NCBI RefSeq assembly: GCF_900111745.1
Contig: NZ_FOIJ01000004.1
Coordinates: 310,001-374,000 of the forward strand
Direction: 5' to 3'
From: Stigmatella erecta
Lineage (GTDB): Bacteria > Myxococcota > Myxococcia > Myxococcales > Myxococcaceae
Length of the DNA stretch: 64,000 bases
Of this stretch, positions 10,649-19,096 are shown piece by piece. The translations under genes were made by a program, and so were the position numbers. The notes under the pieces were generated by a model. The model was not told where the DNA came from. It searched no databases and was given only the letters and a program-made list of their open reading frames with translations. The stretch's first letter is position 1. Each line of letters begins with the position of its first letter.

Positions 10649-11275
10649 ATGGACGACGGGCTCGAGTCGCGGTTGAAGCACCTGGAGCGGGGCTACCGGC
10701 GCATGCAGGGCGTGGCGTTCGCCGCGCTGGCGCTGGCCGGCGTGGGCCTGGGGGCCGCGGCCTTCCGGACGGAGGCACCGGCCGGGGCGCTCGTCGCCTC
10801 GCGGCTGACGCTCGTGGATGCGCAGGGGCGCCCGCGCGCCACGCTCGCCGCGGAGCTGGAGGGCCACGCGGGGCTGGTGCTCCGCGATGCGGCGGGCCAC
10901 CCCCGCGCCCTGCTCGGCGTGACGGCGGAGGGCTCGCCCCGGCTGCGCTTCTCCACGGCCGGGGGGGACACGCTCGCCGAGCTCACCGTGTACTCGGAGG
11001 AGGCGCCGCGCCTGGCGCTCGCGAACGCGGGCGGCACGGAGTTCTTCGCCGTGGGGCTCTTCCCGGACGGCTCGTCGCGGCTGGAGCTGGCGGACGAGTC
11101 CGGCCGGCCGCGCGCCATCCTCGGGGCCGACGAGCACGGCTCGCCCGGGCTCCTGCTGGTGGACCGCAAGGGGCAGACCCGGGCCACGCTGCGCGTGTCG
11201 CCCTCCGACAGCGCGAGCCTCGTGCTGGAGGGGCGCGACGGCGAGGTGTTCCAGGCACCCTCCTCGGTGCAGTAG
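10649..11275 (+). CDS. Membrane-anchored repeat protein
   Basis: 208 residues. A short basic N terminus and a membrane helix (~20-40, MQGVAFAALALAGVGLGAAAF) anchor a domain built of about five repeats of roughly 25 residues with the pattern D-x-x-G-x-P-R-A-x-L (DAQGRPRATLAAE; DAAGHPRALLGV; DESGRPRAILGAD; DRKGQTRATLRV). Such strands suggest a beta-rich, probably periplasmic fold. No catalytic residues are apparent. It converges with the SnoaL-like lipoprotein gene with only three bases between the stop codons. Confidence 0.65.
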   Translation: MDDGLESRLKHLERGYRRMQGVAFAALALAGVGLGAAAFRTEAPAGALVASRLTLVDAQGRPRATLAAELEGHAGLVLRDAAGHPRALLGVTAEGSPRLRFSTAGGDTLAELTVYSEEAPRLALANAGGTEFFAVGLFPDGSSRLELADESGRPRAILGADEHGSPGLLLVDRKGQTRATLRVSPSDSASLVLEGRDGEVFQAPSSVQ

Positions 11276-11278
11276 CCC

Positions 11279-11851
11279 TCAGGGCTTGGCGGGCTTCGGC
11301 GGGGGCTCCGGCACGGGCGGCAGCACCTTGAAGCCCTGCTGGAGCATCAGGCCCAGCGTGTCCACGACGCTCCAGGAGGCGACGATGCGCCCCTTTTTCA
11401 GCTCGAAGAGGGTGTGGCCCGTCAGCTCCAGCGGCGGGGGCTTCGCCTTCGCCTCGGCCGTCTCGTCCAGGAGGGGGGAGACCGGGCCTTCCGCCTTCCA
11501 GTGCATGTGGACCAGGTCTCCTTCCGCGAGCAGGTGCAGGATGCGGAACTGGAGGCCGGGCAGCTCGTGCAGGCTCGCCTCCTCCTGGGCCCGGAGGTAG
11601 GCGGGGCCCCGGGCGTTCTCGGGCGCTCCCTCGGACAGGTCCACGAAGTCCTCGGCCACGTACACGGGGATGCGCTCCAGCCGGTGCTGGCCATACACCT
11701 CCTCGGCGAAGGCCTGGACGAGGCGCTTGTTCTCCGCCTCCTGGGCGAGGTTGCGGCGCTTGGAGGAGGTGGCGCAGTGGGTGGCCAGCAGCAGGGGGAG
11801 CGTGAGCAGCAGGGTGCGAATCATGGGATGTCTCATCGGGGGTCGGGTCAT
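11279..11851 (-). CDS. SnoaL-like (NTF2-fold) secreted protein
   Basis: About 190 residues. A signal peptide (TLLLTLPLLLATHCATSS) ends at Cys but with His before it, a poor lipobox, so lipidation is uncertain. The mature region resembles SnoaL-like/ester-cyclase proteins: NKRLVQAFAEEVYGQHRLERIPVYVAEDFVDLS, then DLVHMHWKAEGPVSP and FELKKGRIVASWSVVDTLGLMLQQG. ATG at 11851 overlaps the stop of the upstream acyl-CoA oxidase gene in ATGA, so the pair is probably translationally coupled. Later in-frame ATGs at 11836 and 11824 are alternatives, and none has a good ribosome site. It may work with the oxidase product, but this is only inferred from coupling. Confidence 0.65.
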   Translation of the reverse strand: MTRPPMRHPMIRTLLLTLPLLLATHCATSSKRRNLAQEAENKRLVQAFAEEVYGQHRLERIPVYVAEDFVDLSEGAPENARGPAYLRAQEEASLHELPGLQFRILHLLAEGDLVHMHWKAEGPVSPLLDETAEAKAKPPPLELTGHTLFELKKGRIVASWSVVDTLGLMLQQGFKVLPPVPEPPPKPAKP

Positions 11852-14181
11852 GGCGAGAGGTGGCCCAGGCCGATGGGGGCCGCCAGGCACGCGTCCGGAA
11901 TGCCGAAGGCCTGGGTGAGCGCCAGCGCGTCCGGCCGCAGCTCCGCGCACAGGCGCGCCACCTCCTTGCGGATGGCCTTGGCCTTGGCGCCCTCCAGCAG
12001 CTCGTTCTCCAGGAACCAGCCGCTGGCCTCCATCAGGCAGCCCAGGCCGTACACGTCACACAGCTTGCCGAGCACCGTGCGCGCGCCCAGGTCCTCCACC
12101 CAGGCGATGCCCTCGCGGAACTGCTCCAGCACCACCCGCTCCACGTGCGCGTGGGCCAGCGCCATCAGGTGGTCCTGGCACTCGTTGAAGGCCTGGAACG
12201 AGTCCATGCCCGCGCCCAGGCGCTTGCGCAGCCGCCGCGCCACCGAGGCCACCAGGTCCGACTCCCGGAAGCGCAGCGCGCGCAGCTGGAAGTCCCCATC
12301 GCGCAGGTGCTCGCTGTCCGTGCGCCGGGCCTGGAAGGGGTTGAGGTCCGTCAGCGCCACCGAGGCCCGCTCCATGATGAGCTTCATCACGGCGAAGACG
12401 CGGTCGTCCTCGAACTGCTGCCGGTAGCCCGTCAGCACGCTCTTGGCCACCAGCTGCATGAGCACCGTGTTGTCCCCCTCGAAGGTGGTGAACACGTCCG
12501 TGTCCGCCTTGAGCGAGGGCAGCCGGTTGGCGGCGAGGTAGCCCTGCCCGCCGCACGCCTCGCGCGCCTCCTGGAGGGTGCGCGTGGTGTGCCAGGTGGT
12601 GTAGGCCTTGAGCCCCGCGGCCAGGGCCTCGACTTCGCGGGCGTCCGCCTCGGTGCGGCCGGTGTAGCGCTTCACCAGGTACTTCAGGGCGAAGTCGAGC
12701 GCGTACGTGGTGGCCAGGGGCCGCAGCAGCCGGAGCTGGTGCGAGGGGTAGTCCAGCAGCCGCACCTCGGAGGCGCCCACCGGGCCGAACTGCCGCCGCT
12801 GCTCGGCATAGCCGATGGCGGTGGCCAGCCCGCTCTTGGCGGCGCTCAGCCCCGCGGTGGCCACGCTCACCCGGCCCGCCACCAGCGTGCCCAGCATGGT
12901 GAAGAAGCGCTTGGAGGCGCTCGCGATGCTGCTGGTGTACTCGCCCTCGGGGCTCACCTGCGCGAAGCGGTCCAGCAGGTTCTCCCGGGGCACGCGCACC
13001 GCGTCGAACCACAGCCGGCCGTTGTCCACCCCGTTGAGCCCCATCTTCAGGCCGCAGTCCTCCGCGCGCACCCCGGGCAGCAGCCGGCCCTGCTCATCGC
13101 GCAGGGGCACCAGCAGGGCGTGCACGCCGTGGCGCTCGCCCTTCACCTCGAGCTGGGCGAACACCGTGGCCATGCGCCCGTGCAGCGCGGCGTTGCCGAT
13201 CCACTCCTTGCGCGCATGCTCCGAGGGGGTGCTCACCACGAAGTCCCCCTGCTCCTCGTCGTAGAGCGCCAGCGTCTCCAGATCCCGGACGTTGGAGCCG
13301 TGGCCCAGCTCGCTCATGGCGAAGCAGCCGGGCAGCTCCAGCGAGGCGATTTTCGGCAGGTACTGGCGGTGGTGCCGCTCGGTGCCCAGGAAGAACACGC
13401 TGCCGCCGAACAGCCCGAACTGCACCCCGGCCTTGATGACGAGGCTCAGGTCGAAGAAGGCCAGCGTCTCGAAGGCGGCGATGAACGCGCCCAGGTCCGT
13501 CTTGGACGTGTCCGCCGGGTAGGCCAGCGACCCCAGGCCCCGGTCCGCCAGGGCCTTCAGCCAGGTGAAGACCCGGGCCCGGTACGCGGCCGTGTCCCGC
13601 TCGTCCCCGTAGCGGAACTCCGGGGAGGCCAGCCAGGTGCGCACCCGGGCGCGCTCGGCGGAGTAGGTGCGGTCCAGCACCGCGCGCATCGCCTCCACCG
13701 GAAAGGAGGACGCGGGGGGGGCCTCCTCGCGGCGCACCGGCGGGGTGAGCGTGCGCACGGCCTCGGCGCTGGAGATGCCCAGGGAGGTCTCCAGCGGGGC
13801 CAGGCCGCGGGCCAGCTCCTGGAGCGAGGCCGGCAGCCCCTCCTGGCCGCCCAGGAGCTCGGCGAGCTGGGAGCCCAGCTCCACCAGGTTCTGCTGGGAG
13901 CTGCCCTGGAGGCGCCCGGCGGTGCGGCGGATGTGCTCGTGCAGGTGCGCCAGGGCCGTGGCCGTGGGGGGATTCAGCGGATCCAACCACTGGGCCAGCA
14001 CGGCGCTGGCGCGCAGATCCAACCAGGGCTGGGCCCGGGCGGCGGTGCCCAGCGCGCGGATCTCCTCGTGCGTCAGGTCGCCGTCGGTCCAGGCCACGTA
14101 GAGCAGGGGCACCAGCGGCGCCAGGCGCGGCAGGGACAGGAGCTCCTGGACGGACGGGCCCTTCAGGTCATCGATGGCCAA
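11848..14181 (-). CDS. Acyl-CoA oxidase/dehydrogenase with N-terminal TerB-like segment
   Basis: 777 residues. Acyl-CoA oxidases make the trans-2-enoyl-CoA of beta-oxidation using FAD. The central part reads like the ACOX family: CFAMSELGHGSNVRDLET (flavin/substrate motif), GLKMGLNGVDNGRLWFDAVRVPRENLLDRF, YAEQRRQFGP, EACGGQGYLAANRL and TTFEGDNTVLMQLVAKS, which carries the catalytic Glu. The first ~100 residues are extra and contain LLYVAWTDGDLTHEEIRALG, similar to TerB-like helical domains. The apparent TTG start at 14181 has AGGAG about 10 bases upstream; a different start is possible. The stop overlaps the next gene. Whether it transfers electrons to oxygen or to an electron-transfer flavoprotein is not decidable. 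Confidence 0.82.
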   Translation of the reverse strand: MAIDDLKGPSVQELLSLPRLAPLVPLLYVAWTDGDLTHEEIRALGTAARAQPWLDLRASAVLAQWLDPLNPPTATALAHLHEHIRRTAGRLQGSSQQNLVELGSQLAELLGGQEGLPASLQELARGLAPLETSLGISSAEAVRTLTPPVRREEAPPASSFPVEAMRAVLDRTYSAERARVRTWLASPEFRYGDERDTAAYRARVFTWLKALADRGLGSLAYPADTSKTDLGAFIAAFETLAFFDLSLVIKAGVQFGLFGGSVFFLGTERHHRQYLPKIASLELPGCFAMSELGHGSNVRDLETLALYDEEQGDFVVSTPSEHARKEWIGNAALHGRMATVFAQLEVKGERHGVHALLVPLRDEQGRLLPGVRAEDCGLKMGLNGVDNGRLWFDAVRVPRENLLDRFAQVSPEGEYTSSIASASKRFFTMLGTLVAGRVSVATAGLSAAKSGLATAIGYAEQRRQFGPVGASEVRLLDYPSHQLRLLRPLATTYALDFALKYLVKRYTGRTEADAREVEALAAGLKAYTTWHTTRTLQEAREACGGQGYLAANRLPSLKADTDVFTTFEGDNTVLMQLVAKSVLTGYRQQFEDDRVFAVMKLIMERASVALTDLNPFQARRTDSEHLRDGDFQLRALRFRESDLVASVARRLRKRLGAGMDSFQAFNECQDHLMALAHAHVERVVLEQFREGIAWVEDLGARTVLGKLCDVYGLGCLMEASGWFLENELLEGAKAKAIRKEVARLCAELRPDALALTQAFGIPDACLAAPIGLGHLSP

Positions 14182-14351
14182 GGCGGGGTGCTCCTGGGGG
14201 GGGCAAGAGGAAGCGCCCAGTTCGCCACGGCCCGGGCCTCAGGGCAACGGCCGGATGCGACCGTCCGCCAGACGACACCCAGGAGTGTTGTCCCGCATGC
14301 CAGAGCGCCCCACCGTTCCTAGCTTGGCCGGCCAGGGAAGGGGAGGGTGTG

Positions 14352-15617
14352 ATGGCGGATCCATTGGATGAGGTGGTGCCCCAGCCGGGCGCGCATGGGT
14401 GGAGCCCCGAGGAGGGACGGCGCCACGAGATGAAGGGGCCTTTCCATCTGCCCAAGGGCCCGGATGGCTTCTCCTTCGTGCTGTTCCAGTCCACCGGGGT
14501 GTCCCTGCAGCCCGGACACCGGGTGGACCTCATCGAGAACGGCGCGGTGTTCGAGCGCATGCTGGAGGACATCCGCAAGGCCCAGCAGAGCATCCACATC
14601 CTCGTCTACATCTGGCGCCCCTGTGACGTGTCGGACCGCTTCGTGGAGGCGCTCCGGGAGCGGGTGAGCGCCGGGGTGAAGTGCCGCGTGGTGGTGGACC
14701 CCGTGGGCAGCGAGGAGGTGCGCGGGGACAAGGACTTCGACCAGAAGGTGGAGCAGCGGCTCACCGAGTGCGGCGTGGAGGTGCACTACTACCGGCCCCT
14801 GGCGGGCAAGGTGCTGGGCCGGCTCCTGGGGCGCACCCACCAGAAGCTCGTCATCGTCGATGGGCACATTGGCTACACCGGCGGCTTTGGCATCTGGAAG
14901 GTCTGGGAGGGCGATGGGCTCGAGCCCGAGCAGTGGCGCGACACGCACATCCGCGTGGAGGGCCCCTCCGTGTGCCAGATGCAGCTGGCGTTCTCGCGCG
15001 CGTGGCAGGAGTCGGGCGGCAGCCTCTTGCACCCCGAGGACCTGCCGGGCCCGCGCGAGCCGGGCTCCGTGCGCGCGGGCTTCATCGCCAGCGCGGGCAA
15101 GCTGGGGATGACGGATGCCGAGCGCATGGTGCGCATCGTCATTGGCACGGCGCGCAAGCGGCTGTGGATCGCCAACGCGTACTTCACCCCGCCCAACGCC
15201 ATCATGGAGCAGCTCATCCACAAGGCCCACGAGGGCGTGGACGTGCGCATCCTGGGGCCGGGGCCGGTGCACGACGTGCCCATCATCCGGGCCTCCCAGC
15301 GCGCCACCTACGCGGAGCTGCTGCGGGCCGGGGCGCGCATCTGGGAGTACCAGTGCTCGATGATGCACGCGAAGACCCTCCTCGTGGATGACTGGCTGTC
15401 CGTGGTGGGCTCCACCAACTTCGACGCGCTGTCGCTCAACAAGCTGGGCGAGGGCTCCATGGTGGTGGCCGACGAGGCCTTCGCCCAGAAGCTGGAGCAG
15501 GGCTGGCACCGGGACTTCGAGCACTCGCGCGAAATCACGCTCGCCACGGGCGGAACGACGAACCCGTGGCGGCGGCTGGCGCGCCGGATGACACAGCTCG
15601 TGGGGCAGGACCGGTAG
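14352..15617 (+). CDS. Cardiolipin synthase-type phospholipase D
   Basis: 421 residues with two HKD motifs: THQKLVIVDGHIGYTGG and MMHAKTLLVDDWLSVVGSTN. Each contributes to one active site that joins phosphatidyl groups to form cardiolipin. HILVYIWRPCD, QWRDTHIRVEGPSVCQMQ and IANAYFTPP also fit the family. Unlike classical ClsA there are no N-terminal membrane helices, so it resembles ClsB/YwiE-type soluble or peripheral enzymes. Start: GGGAGGG lies four bases before ATG 14352; the GTG three bases upstream is too close to it. It converges with the endonuclease III gene, three bases apart. Confidence 0.82.
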   Translation: MADPLDEVVPQPGAHGWSPEEGRRHEMKGPFHLPKGPDGFSFVLFQSTGVSLQPGHRVDLIENGAVFERMLEDIRKAQQSIHILVYIWRPCDVSDRFVEALRERVSAGVKCRVVVDPVGSEEVRGDKDFDQKVEQRLTECGVEVHYYRPLAGKVLGRLLGRTHQKLVIVDGHIGYTGGFGIWKVWEGDGLEPEQWRDTHIRVEGPSVCQMQLAFSRAWQESGGSLLHPEDLPGPREPGSVRAGFIASAGKLGMTDAERMVRIVIGTARKRLWIANAYFTPPNAIMEQLIHKAHEGVDVRILGPGPVHDVPIIRASQRATYAELLRAGARIWEYQCSMMHAKTLLVDDWLSVVGSTNFDALSLNKLGEGSMVVADEAFAQKLEQGWHRDFEHSREITLATGGTTNPWRRLARRMTQLVGQDR

Positions 15618-15620
15618 GCC

Positions 15621-16313
15621 TCAGCGGGGGTGGCTCACCCCCGCCTGCCGGCACATGGAGAGCACGGGGCAGCGCGAGCACAGCGGCCGGCTGCCCGTGC
15701 ACACGTGCTTGCCGAACGGCACGAGCAGCCGGTTGATTTCAATCCAGTAGGGTCTCGGCAGCAGCCCCTCCAGCGCCTTCAGCGTCTGCTCGGGGGAGCG
15801 CGTGCGCACGTAGCCCCAGCGGTTGGTGACGCGGTGCACGTGGATGTCCACGCTGATGGCCTCGTGCCCGCACGCCACGCCCAGCGCCAGGTGCGCGCAC
15901 TTGGGCCCCACGCCCCGGAAGGACTGGAGCACCCGCGCATCCTCCGGGAGCTGGCCGCCGAACTCCTCCACCGTGCGCTGGGCGAGCGCGTGGAGCTGCC
16001 GCGCCTTGGGCTCGGGGAACGTGACGGGCCGGATGAGGGCCTCGATTTGCGCTGGGGTGAGCTGGCTCAGGGCCTTGGGGGTGCTCGCGCGCCGGAGCAG
16101 GGTGAGCGCGGTGGGCAGGCTCACCTCGTCCCGCGTGCGGATGGACAGGATGCAGGCCACGAGCTGCTCGAACAGGCTCGTGTGCCCCCGCGCGGCCAGC
16201 GCGAACATGGCCGCGTCCGCGAAGCCCCGCACCTCCTGCCGGATGCGCCCCAGCACCGTGTCGATGTCGAAGGGGATTTTATCCCCCGCTTCGTCCCCAT
16301 CTCCGGGTTCCAT
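15621..16313 (-). CDS. nth: Endonuclease III family DNA glycosylase/AP lyase
   Basis: 230 residues. Removes oxidised pyrimidines and nicks abasic sites in base-excision repair. The helix-hairpin-helix is GVGPKCAHLALG, with the catalytic Lys, and the catalytic Asp is in ISVDIHVHRVTNRWG. A C-terminal [4Fe-4S] loop has the spacing Cys-x6-Cys-x2-Cys-x5-Cys (CTGSRPLCSRCPVLSMC). The N-terminal ~15 residues are an acidic extension. Start ATG 16313. It may share a transcript with the GNAT gene upstream, 106 bp away. Confidence 0.9.
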   Translation of the reverse strand: MEPGDGDEAGDKIPFDIDTVLGRIRQEVRGFADAAMFALAARGHTSLFEQLVACILSIRTRDEVSLPTALTLLRRASTPKALSQLTPAQIEALIRPVTFPEPKARQLHALAQRTVEEFGGQLPEDARVLQSFRGVGPKCAHLALGVACGHEAISVDIHVHRVTNRWGYVRTRSPEQTLKALEGLLPRPYWIEINRLLVPFGKHVCTGSRPLCSRCPVLSMCRQAGVSHPR

Positions 16314-16419
16314 GCCCCCAAGATGGCGCCGGAAAGCGCCGGCTGGAAGCCCTGATGGGTTGTGTCCTTCCAGCGTGACCGGATGGGTTGGGTGGCAGGG
16401 GAGCAGGAGAGCGGCCTGC

Positions 16420-16929
16420 TCAGCCCTCCCCGGGGGTGGGTTGGAGCCGCAGCGTGTAGAAGCGGTCGCAGCTGAAGTGCCCGGTGTTGCCCATGGACCG
16501 GGGAATGCGTTCGAAGCCCACGCGCTGGTAGAGCTTCTGCGCCCCGTCCATGCCCGTCAGCGTCTCCAGGTAGCAGAGCGAGTAGCCCGCCTCCTTCGCG
16601 AAGGCGAGGCACTGGCGCAGCAGCCGCTCGCCTTGGCCGTGCCCCCGGGCCTCGGGCAGGAAGTACATCTTCTGGAGCTCGCACACCCCGGCGGTGTTGC
16701 CCGCGAGCGGCGCGATGCCGCCGCCGCCCACCACGCGGCCCCCGTGCTCCAGCACGAAATAGGCGTGGCCGGGCCGGCTGTAGGCGGCGCTCATCCGGTC
16801 CACCTCCGGGTCATGAATGGCGAAGCCGGGGCCATCCGCGCCGAACTCCGGCATCACCGTGCGGATGATGCGGGCCACCGCGGCGTCGTCCCGGGGCTCG
16901 ATGGGGCGAACATTCCAGTCCGTGCTCAT
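16420..16929 (-). CDS. GNAT-family N-acetyltransferase
   Basis: 169 residues, a single GNAT domain. The acetyl-CoA site is QKMYFLPEARGHGQGERLLRQ, with the R/Q-x-x-G-x-G/A loop, preceded by the strand GGRVVGGGGIAPL and followed by YLETLTGMDGAQKLYQRVGFERIP, which forms the last strand and helix. Substrate is unknown. ATG at 16929 gives MSTDWNVRPIEPRDD, a natural N-terminal beta strand; no strong ribosome site is seen. Divergent from argC (98 bp). Confidence 0.85.
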   Translation of the reverse strand: MSTDWNVRPIEPRDDAAVARIIRTVMPEFGADGPGFAIHDPEVDRMSAAYSRPGHAYFVLEHGGRVVGGGGIAPLAGNTAGVCELQKMYFLPEARGHGQGERLLRQCLAFAKEAGYSLCYLETLTGMDGAQKLYQRVGFERIPRSMGNTGHFSCDRFYTLRLQPTPGEG

Positions 16930-17027
16930 GGCCCGAACCGTTCCACACTTGCCCGGGGCGGGCCAAGGGGCAGTATACACCGCTGCTTCCAACACCCCCC
17001 CTGCCTCAACCTCGGGAGTCCTGGCAG

Positions 17028-18092
17028 ATGGTCAACAAGCTCAAGGCAGTCATTCTCGGTGGCTCGGGCTACGGCGGCGCGGAGCTGCTGCGCCGGCTGC
17101 TCTTTCACCCCCACGTGGAGATCCTCCGCACCACGGCCGGCGAGAGCGCCGGCAAGCGGGTGAGCGATGTGCACCTCAACCTCGCCGGGCTCACGGACCT
17201 GTCCTTCGAGGGCCTTGCCCCCCAGGAGGCCGTGGCCGGGGCGGATGTGGCCTTCCTGGCGATGCCGCACAAGACCACCGCCCGGGTGGTGCTCGACATC
17301 CTCGCCTCGGGCGTGCGCATCGTGGACCTGTCCGGGGACTTCCGGCTGAGAGATGCCGCCACCTACGCGAAGTTCTACGGCGTCCAACACCCCGGGCCCC
17401 AGCACCTCACCGATGGCACCTTCACCTACGGCCTGCCCGAGCTGAACCGCGAGGCCATCCGCAAGGCGAAGTACATCGCCAGCCCGGGCTGCTTCGCCAC
17501 CACCATCGCCCTGGGCCTGCTGCCCCTGGCGCGCGGGGGCAAGCTCCGGGGCCCGGTGCAGACGGTGGCCGCCACGGGCTCGTCAGGCAGCGGCAACACC
17601 CCGCAGCTCACCACCCACCACCCGCTGCGCGCCAGCAACCTGCGCACCTACAAGCCGCTGGAGCACCAGCACATCCCGGAGATCCTCCAGACGCTGCGCC
17701 TCGCGGGCGGGGCGGAGGACGTGTCGCTGGAGTTCGTCCCCGTCTCCGCGCCGCTGCCGCGCGGCATCTTCGCCACCTCCTTCGTGAACGTGCCCGCCGC
17801 CACCACGCAGGAGGAACTGGACGCGCTCTGGAAGGAGACCTTCGCCCGGGAGCCCTTCATCCGCGTCATCCGCGGCGCGCGGCAGCCCGAGGTGGTGGGC
17901 GTGGCCGGGGGCAACTACGTGGAGGTGGGCTTCACGCTGGGGCCCGTCACCGGGGACTCCCGCCGGGTGGTGTGCTTCTCCACGCTGGACAACCTGGTGA
18001 AGGGCGGCGCGGGCCAGGCCATCCAGAGCTTCAACCTGATGATGGGCTTCGACGAGCGGCTGACCCTCGCCGAGCCGGGGCTGTGGCCATGA
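17028..18092 (+). CDS. argC: N-acetyl-gamma-glutamyl-phosphate reductase
   Basis: 354 residues. Reduces N-acetylglutamyl phosphate to the semialdehyde in arginine synthesis, using NADPH. The nucleotide-binding N terminus is VILGGSGYGGAELLRRL, and the catalytic Cys is in SPGCFATTIALGLLPL. AATGSSGSGNTPQLTTHHPLR and LEHQHIPEI match the family. The start ATG is preceded by GGGAG. It overlaps the kinase gene argB by four bases (ATGA), so the two steps of the pathway are translationally coupled. A LysY role (lysine via LysW) is possible in principle, but no lysW is nearby. Confidence 0.94.
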   Translation: MVNKLKAVILGGSGYGGAELLRRLLFHPHVEILRTTAGESAGKRVSDVHLNLAGLTDLSFEGLAPQEAVAGADVAFLAMPHKTTARVVLDILASGVRIVDLSGDFRLRDAATYAKFYGVQHPGPQHLTDGTFTYGLPELNREAIRKAKYIASPGCFATTIALGLLPLARGGKLRGPVQTVAATGSSGSGNTPQLTTHHPLRASNLRTYKPLEHQHIPEILQTLRLAGGAEDVSLEFVPVSAPLPRGIFATSFVNVPAATTQEELDALWKETFAREPFIRVIRGARQPEVVGVAGGNYVEVGFTLGPVTGDSRRVVCFSTLDNLVKGGAGQAIQSFNLMMGFDERLTLAEPGLWP

Positions 18093-18940
18093 GCGGGCTG
18101 AGGGCGTTCCAGGGCCGCTGGTTCGTGGTGAAGATTGGCGGCGAGCTGTCCTCGGACCGGCCGAAGCTGGCCGGCAGCGTGGGGGCCGCGGTGCGCGCCT
18201 TCCTCGCTGCGGGCATCCGGGTGGCCGTCATCCACGGCGGCGGCCCGCAGGCCACGGAGCTGACGAACAAGCTGGGGCTCACGCCGCGCATGGTGGCGGG
18301 GCGCCGGGTGACGGACGAGGCCACCCTGGAGGTGATGAAGATGACGCTCGCGGGCCAGGTGTCCGTGGACGTCGCCGCCGCGTTCCGCCTGGCCGGGGTG
18401 CCCGCGCTGTGCACCACGGGCGTGTCCGCGGGCCTCATCGACGCGCGCAAGCGGGCCCCCCAGGTGCTCACCGGCGCGGGGCCCGAGCCCATCGATCTGG
18501 GGCTCGTGGGGGATGTGGTGGACGTGAACACCGCGCTCTTCGAGCGCCTGGCCGAGGCGGGCGTGGTGCCGGTGCTGGGCTCGCTGTCGGGGGATGCGCA
18601 GGGCCAGGTCTTCAACATCAACGCGGACACGGTGGCCACCCGCGTCGCCGCGAAGCTCCGGGCCGCCAAGCTGTTCCTCGTGTCCAACGTGCCGGGCGTG
18701 CTCGCCGACAAGAACGATCCGTCCACCCGTATCCCCACGCTGACACCCGCGGAGGCCCAGGAGAAGATCGCTTCGGGGGTGATTCAGGGAGGGATGATTC
18801 CGAAGGTGGAGGAGAGCCTCGCCATGTTGGAGGAGGGCATCGAAGCCATCCACATCGTGGGAATCTCGCCCGCGCACGCGCTGCTCGGCGAGGCGCAGGG
18901 GGCAGGAAGCTTCGGGACGGCGTTTCTCCGGGCCCGCTGA
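18089..18940 (+). CDS. argB: Acetylglutamate kinase
   Basis: 283 residues, amino-acid-kinase fold. Phosphorylates N-acetylglutamate ahead of ArgC. Visible signatures: FVVKIGGELSS, VIHGGGPQATEL with the glycine-rich ATP loop, NINADTVATRVAAKL, LFLVSNVPGVLADK, and IQGGMIPKVEESLAMLEEG near the C terminus. It starts within the argC stop codon (ATGA). The gene order is reversed relative to the reaction order, which is common. No other arg genes are within the window. Confidence 0.94.
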   Translation: MSGLRAFQGRWFVVKIGGELSSDRPKLAGSVGAAVRAFLAAGIRVAVIHGGGPQATELTNKLGLTPRMVAGRRVTDEATLEVMKMTLAGQVSVDVAAAFRLAGVPALCTTGVSAGLIDARKRAPQVLTGAGPEPIDLGLVGDVVDVNTALFERLAEAGVVPVLGSLSGDAQGQVFNINADTVATRVAAKLRAAKLFLVSNVPGVLADKNDPSTRIPTLTPAEAQEKIASGVIQGGMIPKVEESLAMLEEGIEAIHIVGISPAHALLGEAQGAGSFGTAFLRAR

Positions 18941-19096
18941 GGGGGGGCCCCCCGCGGGCGGGTGTGTGCAGCCCGGTGCACAGATTCCTTGCACACCGCG
19001 TCGTGCGGGTGGCACGCCCAGGCCCGAGGAAGGCTTCAAACGCCCGGGACTTCAGGGGCCGGGCGGTGGCACGGGTGTTGTTAAGGTCCTTGCTTC

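Noticed and set aside
17028-18940. Lysine (LysW-dependent) rather than arginine pathway for the reductase/kinase pair
   Set aside because: No LysW-type carrier gene is nearby and both sequences read as ordinary ArgC and ArgB.
18942-18954. GGGGGGCCCCCC palindrome after argB as a terminator
   Set aside because: It has no loop and no T-tract; it is simple GC sequence.
19067-19082. Sigma-54-like element TGGCACG-N4-TTGTT before the giant membrane-protein gene
   Set aside because: The -12 GC is GT and the start would be only a few bases from the ATG; not good enough to call.
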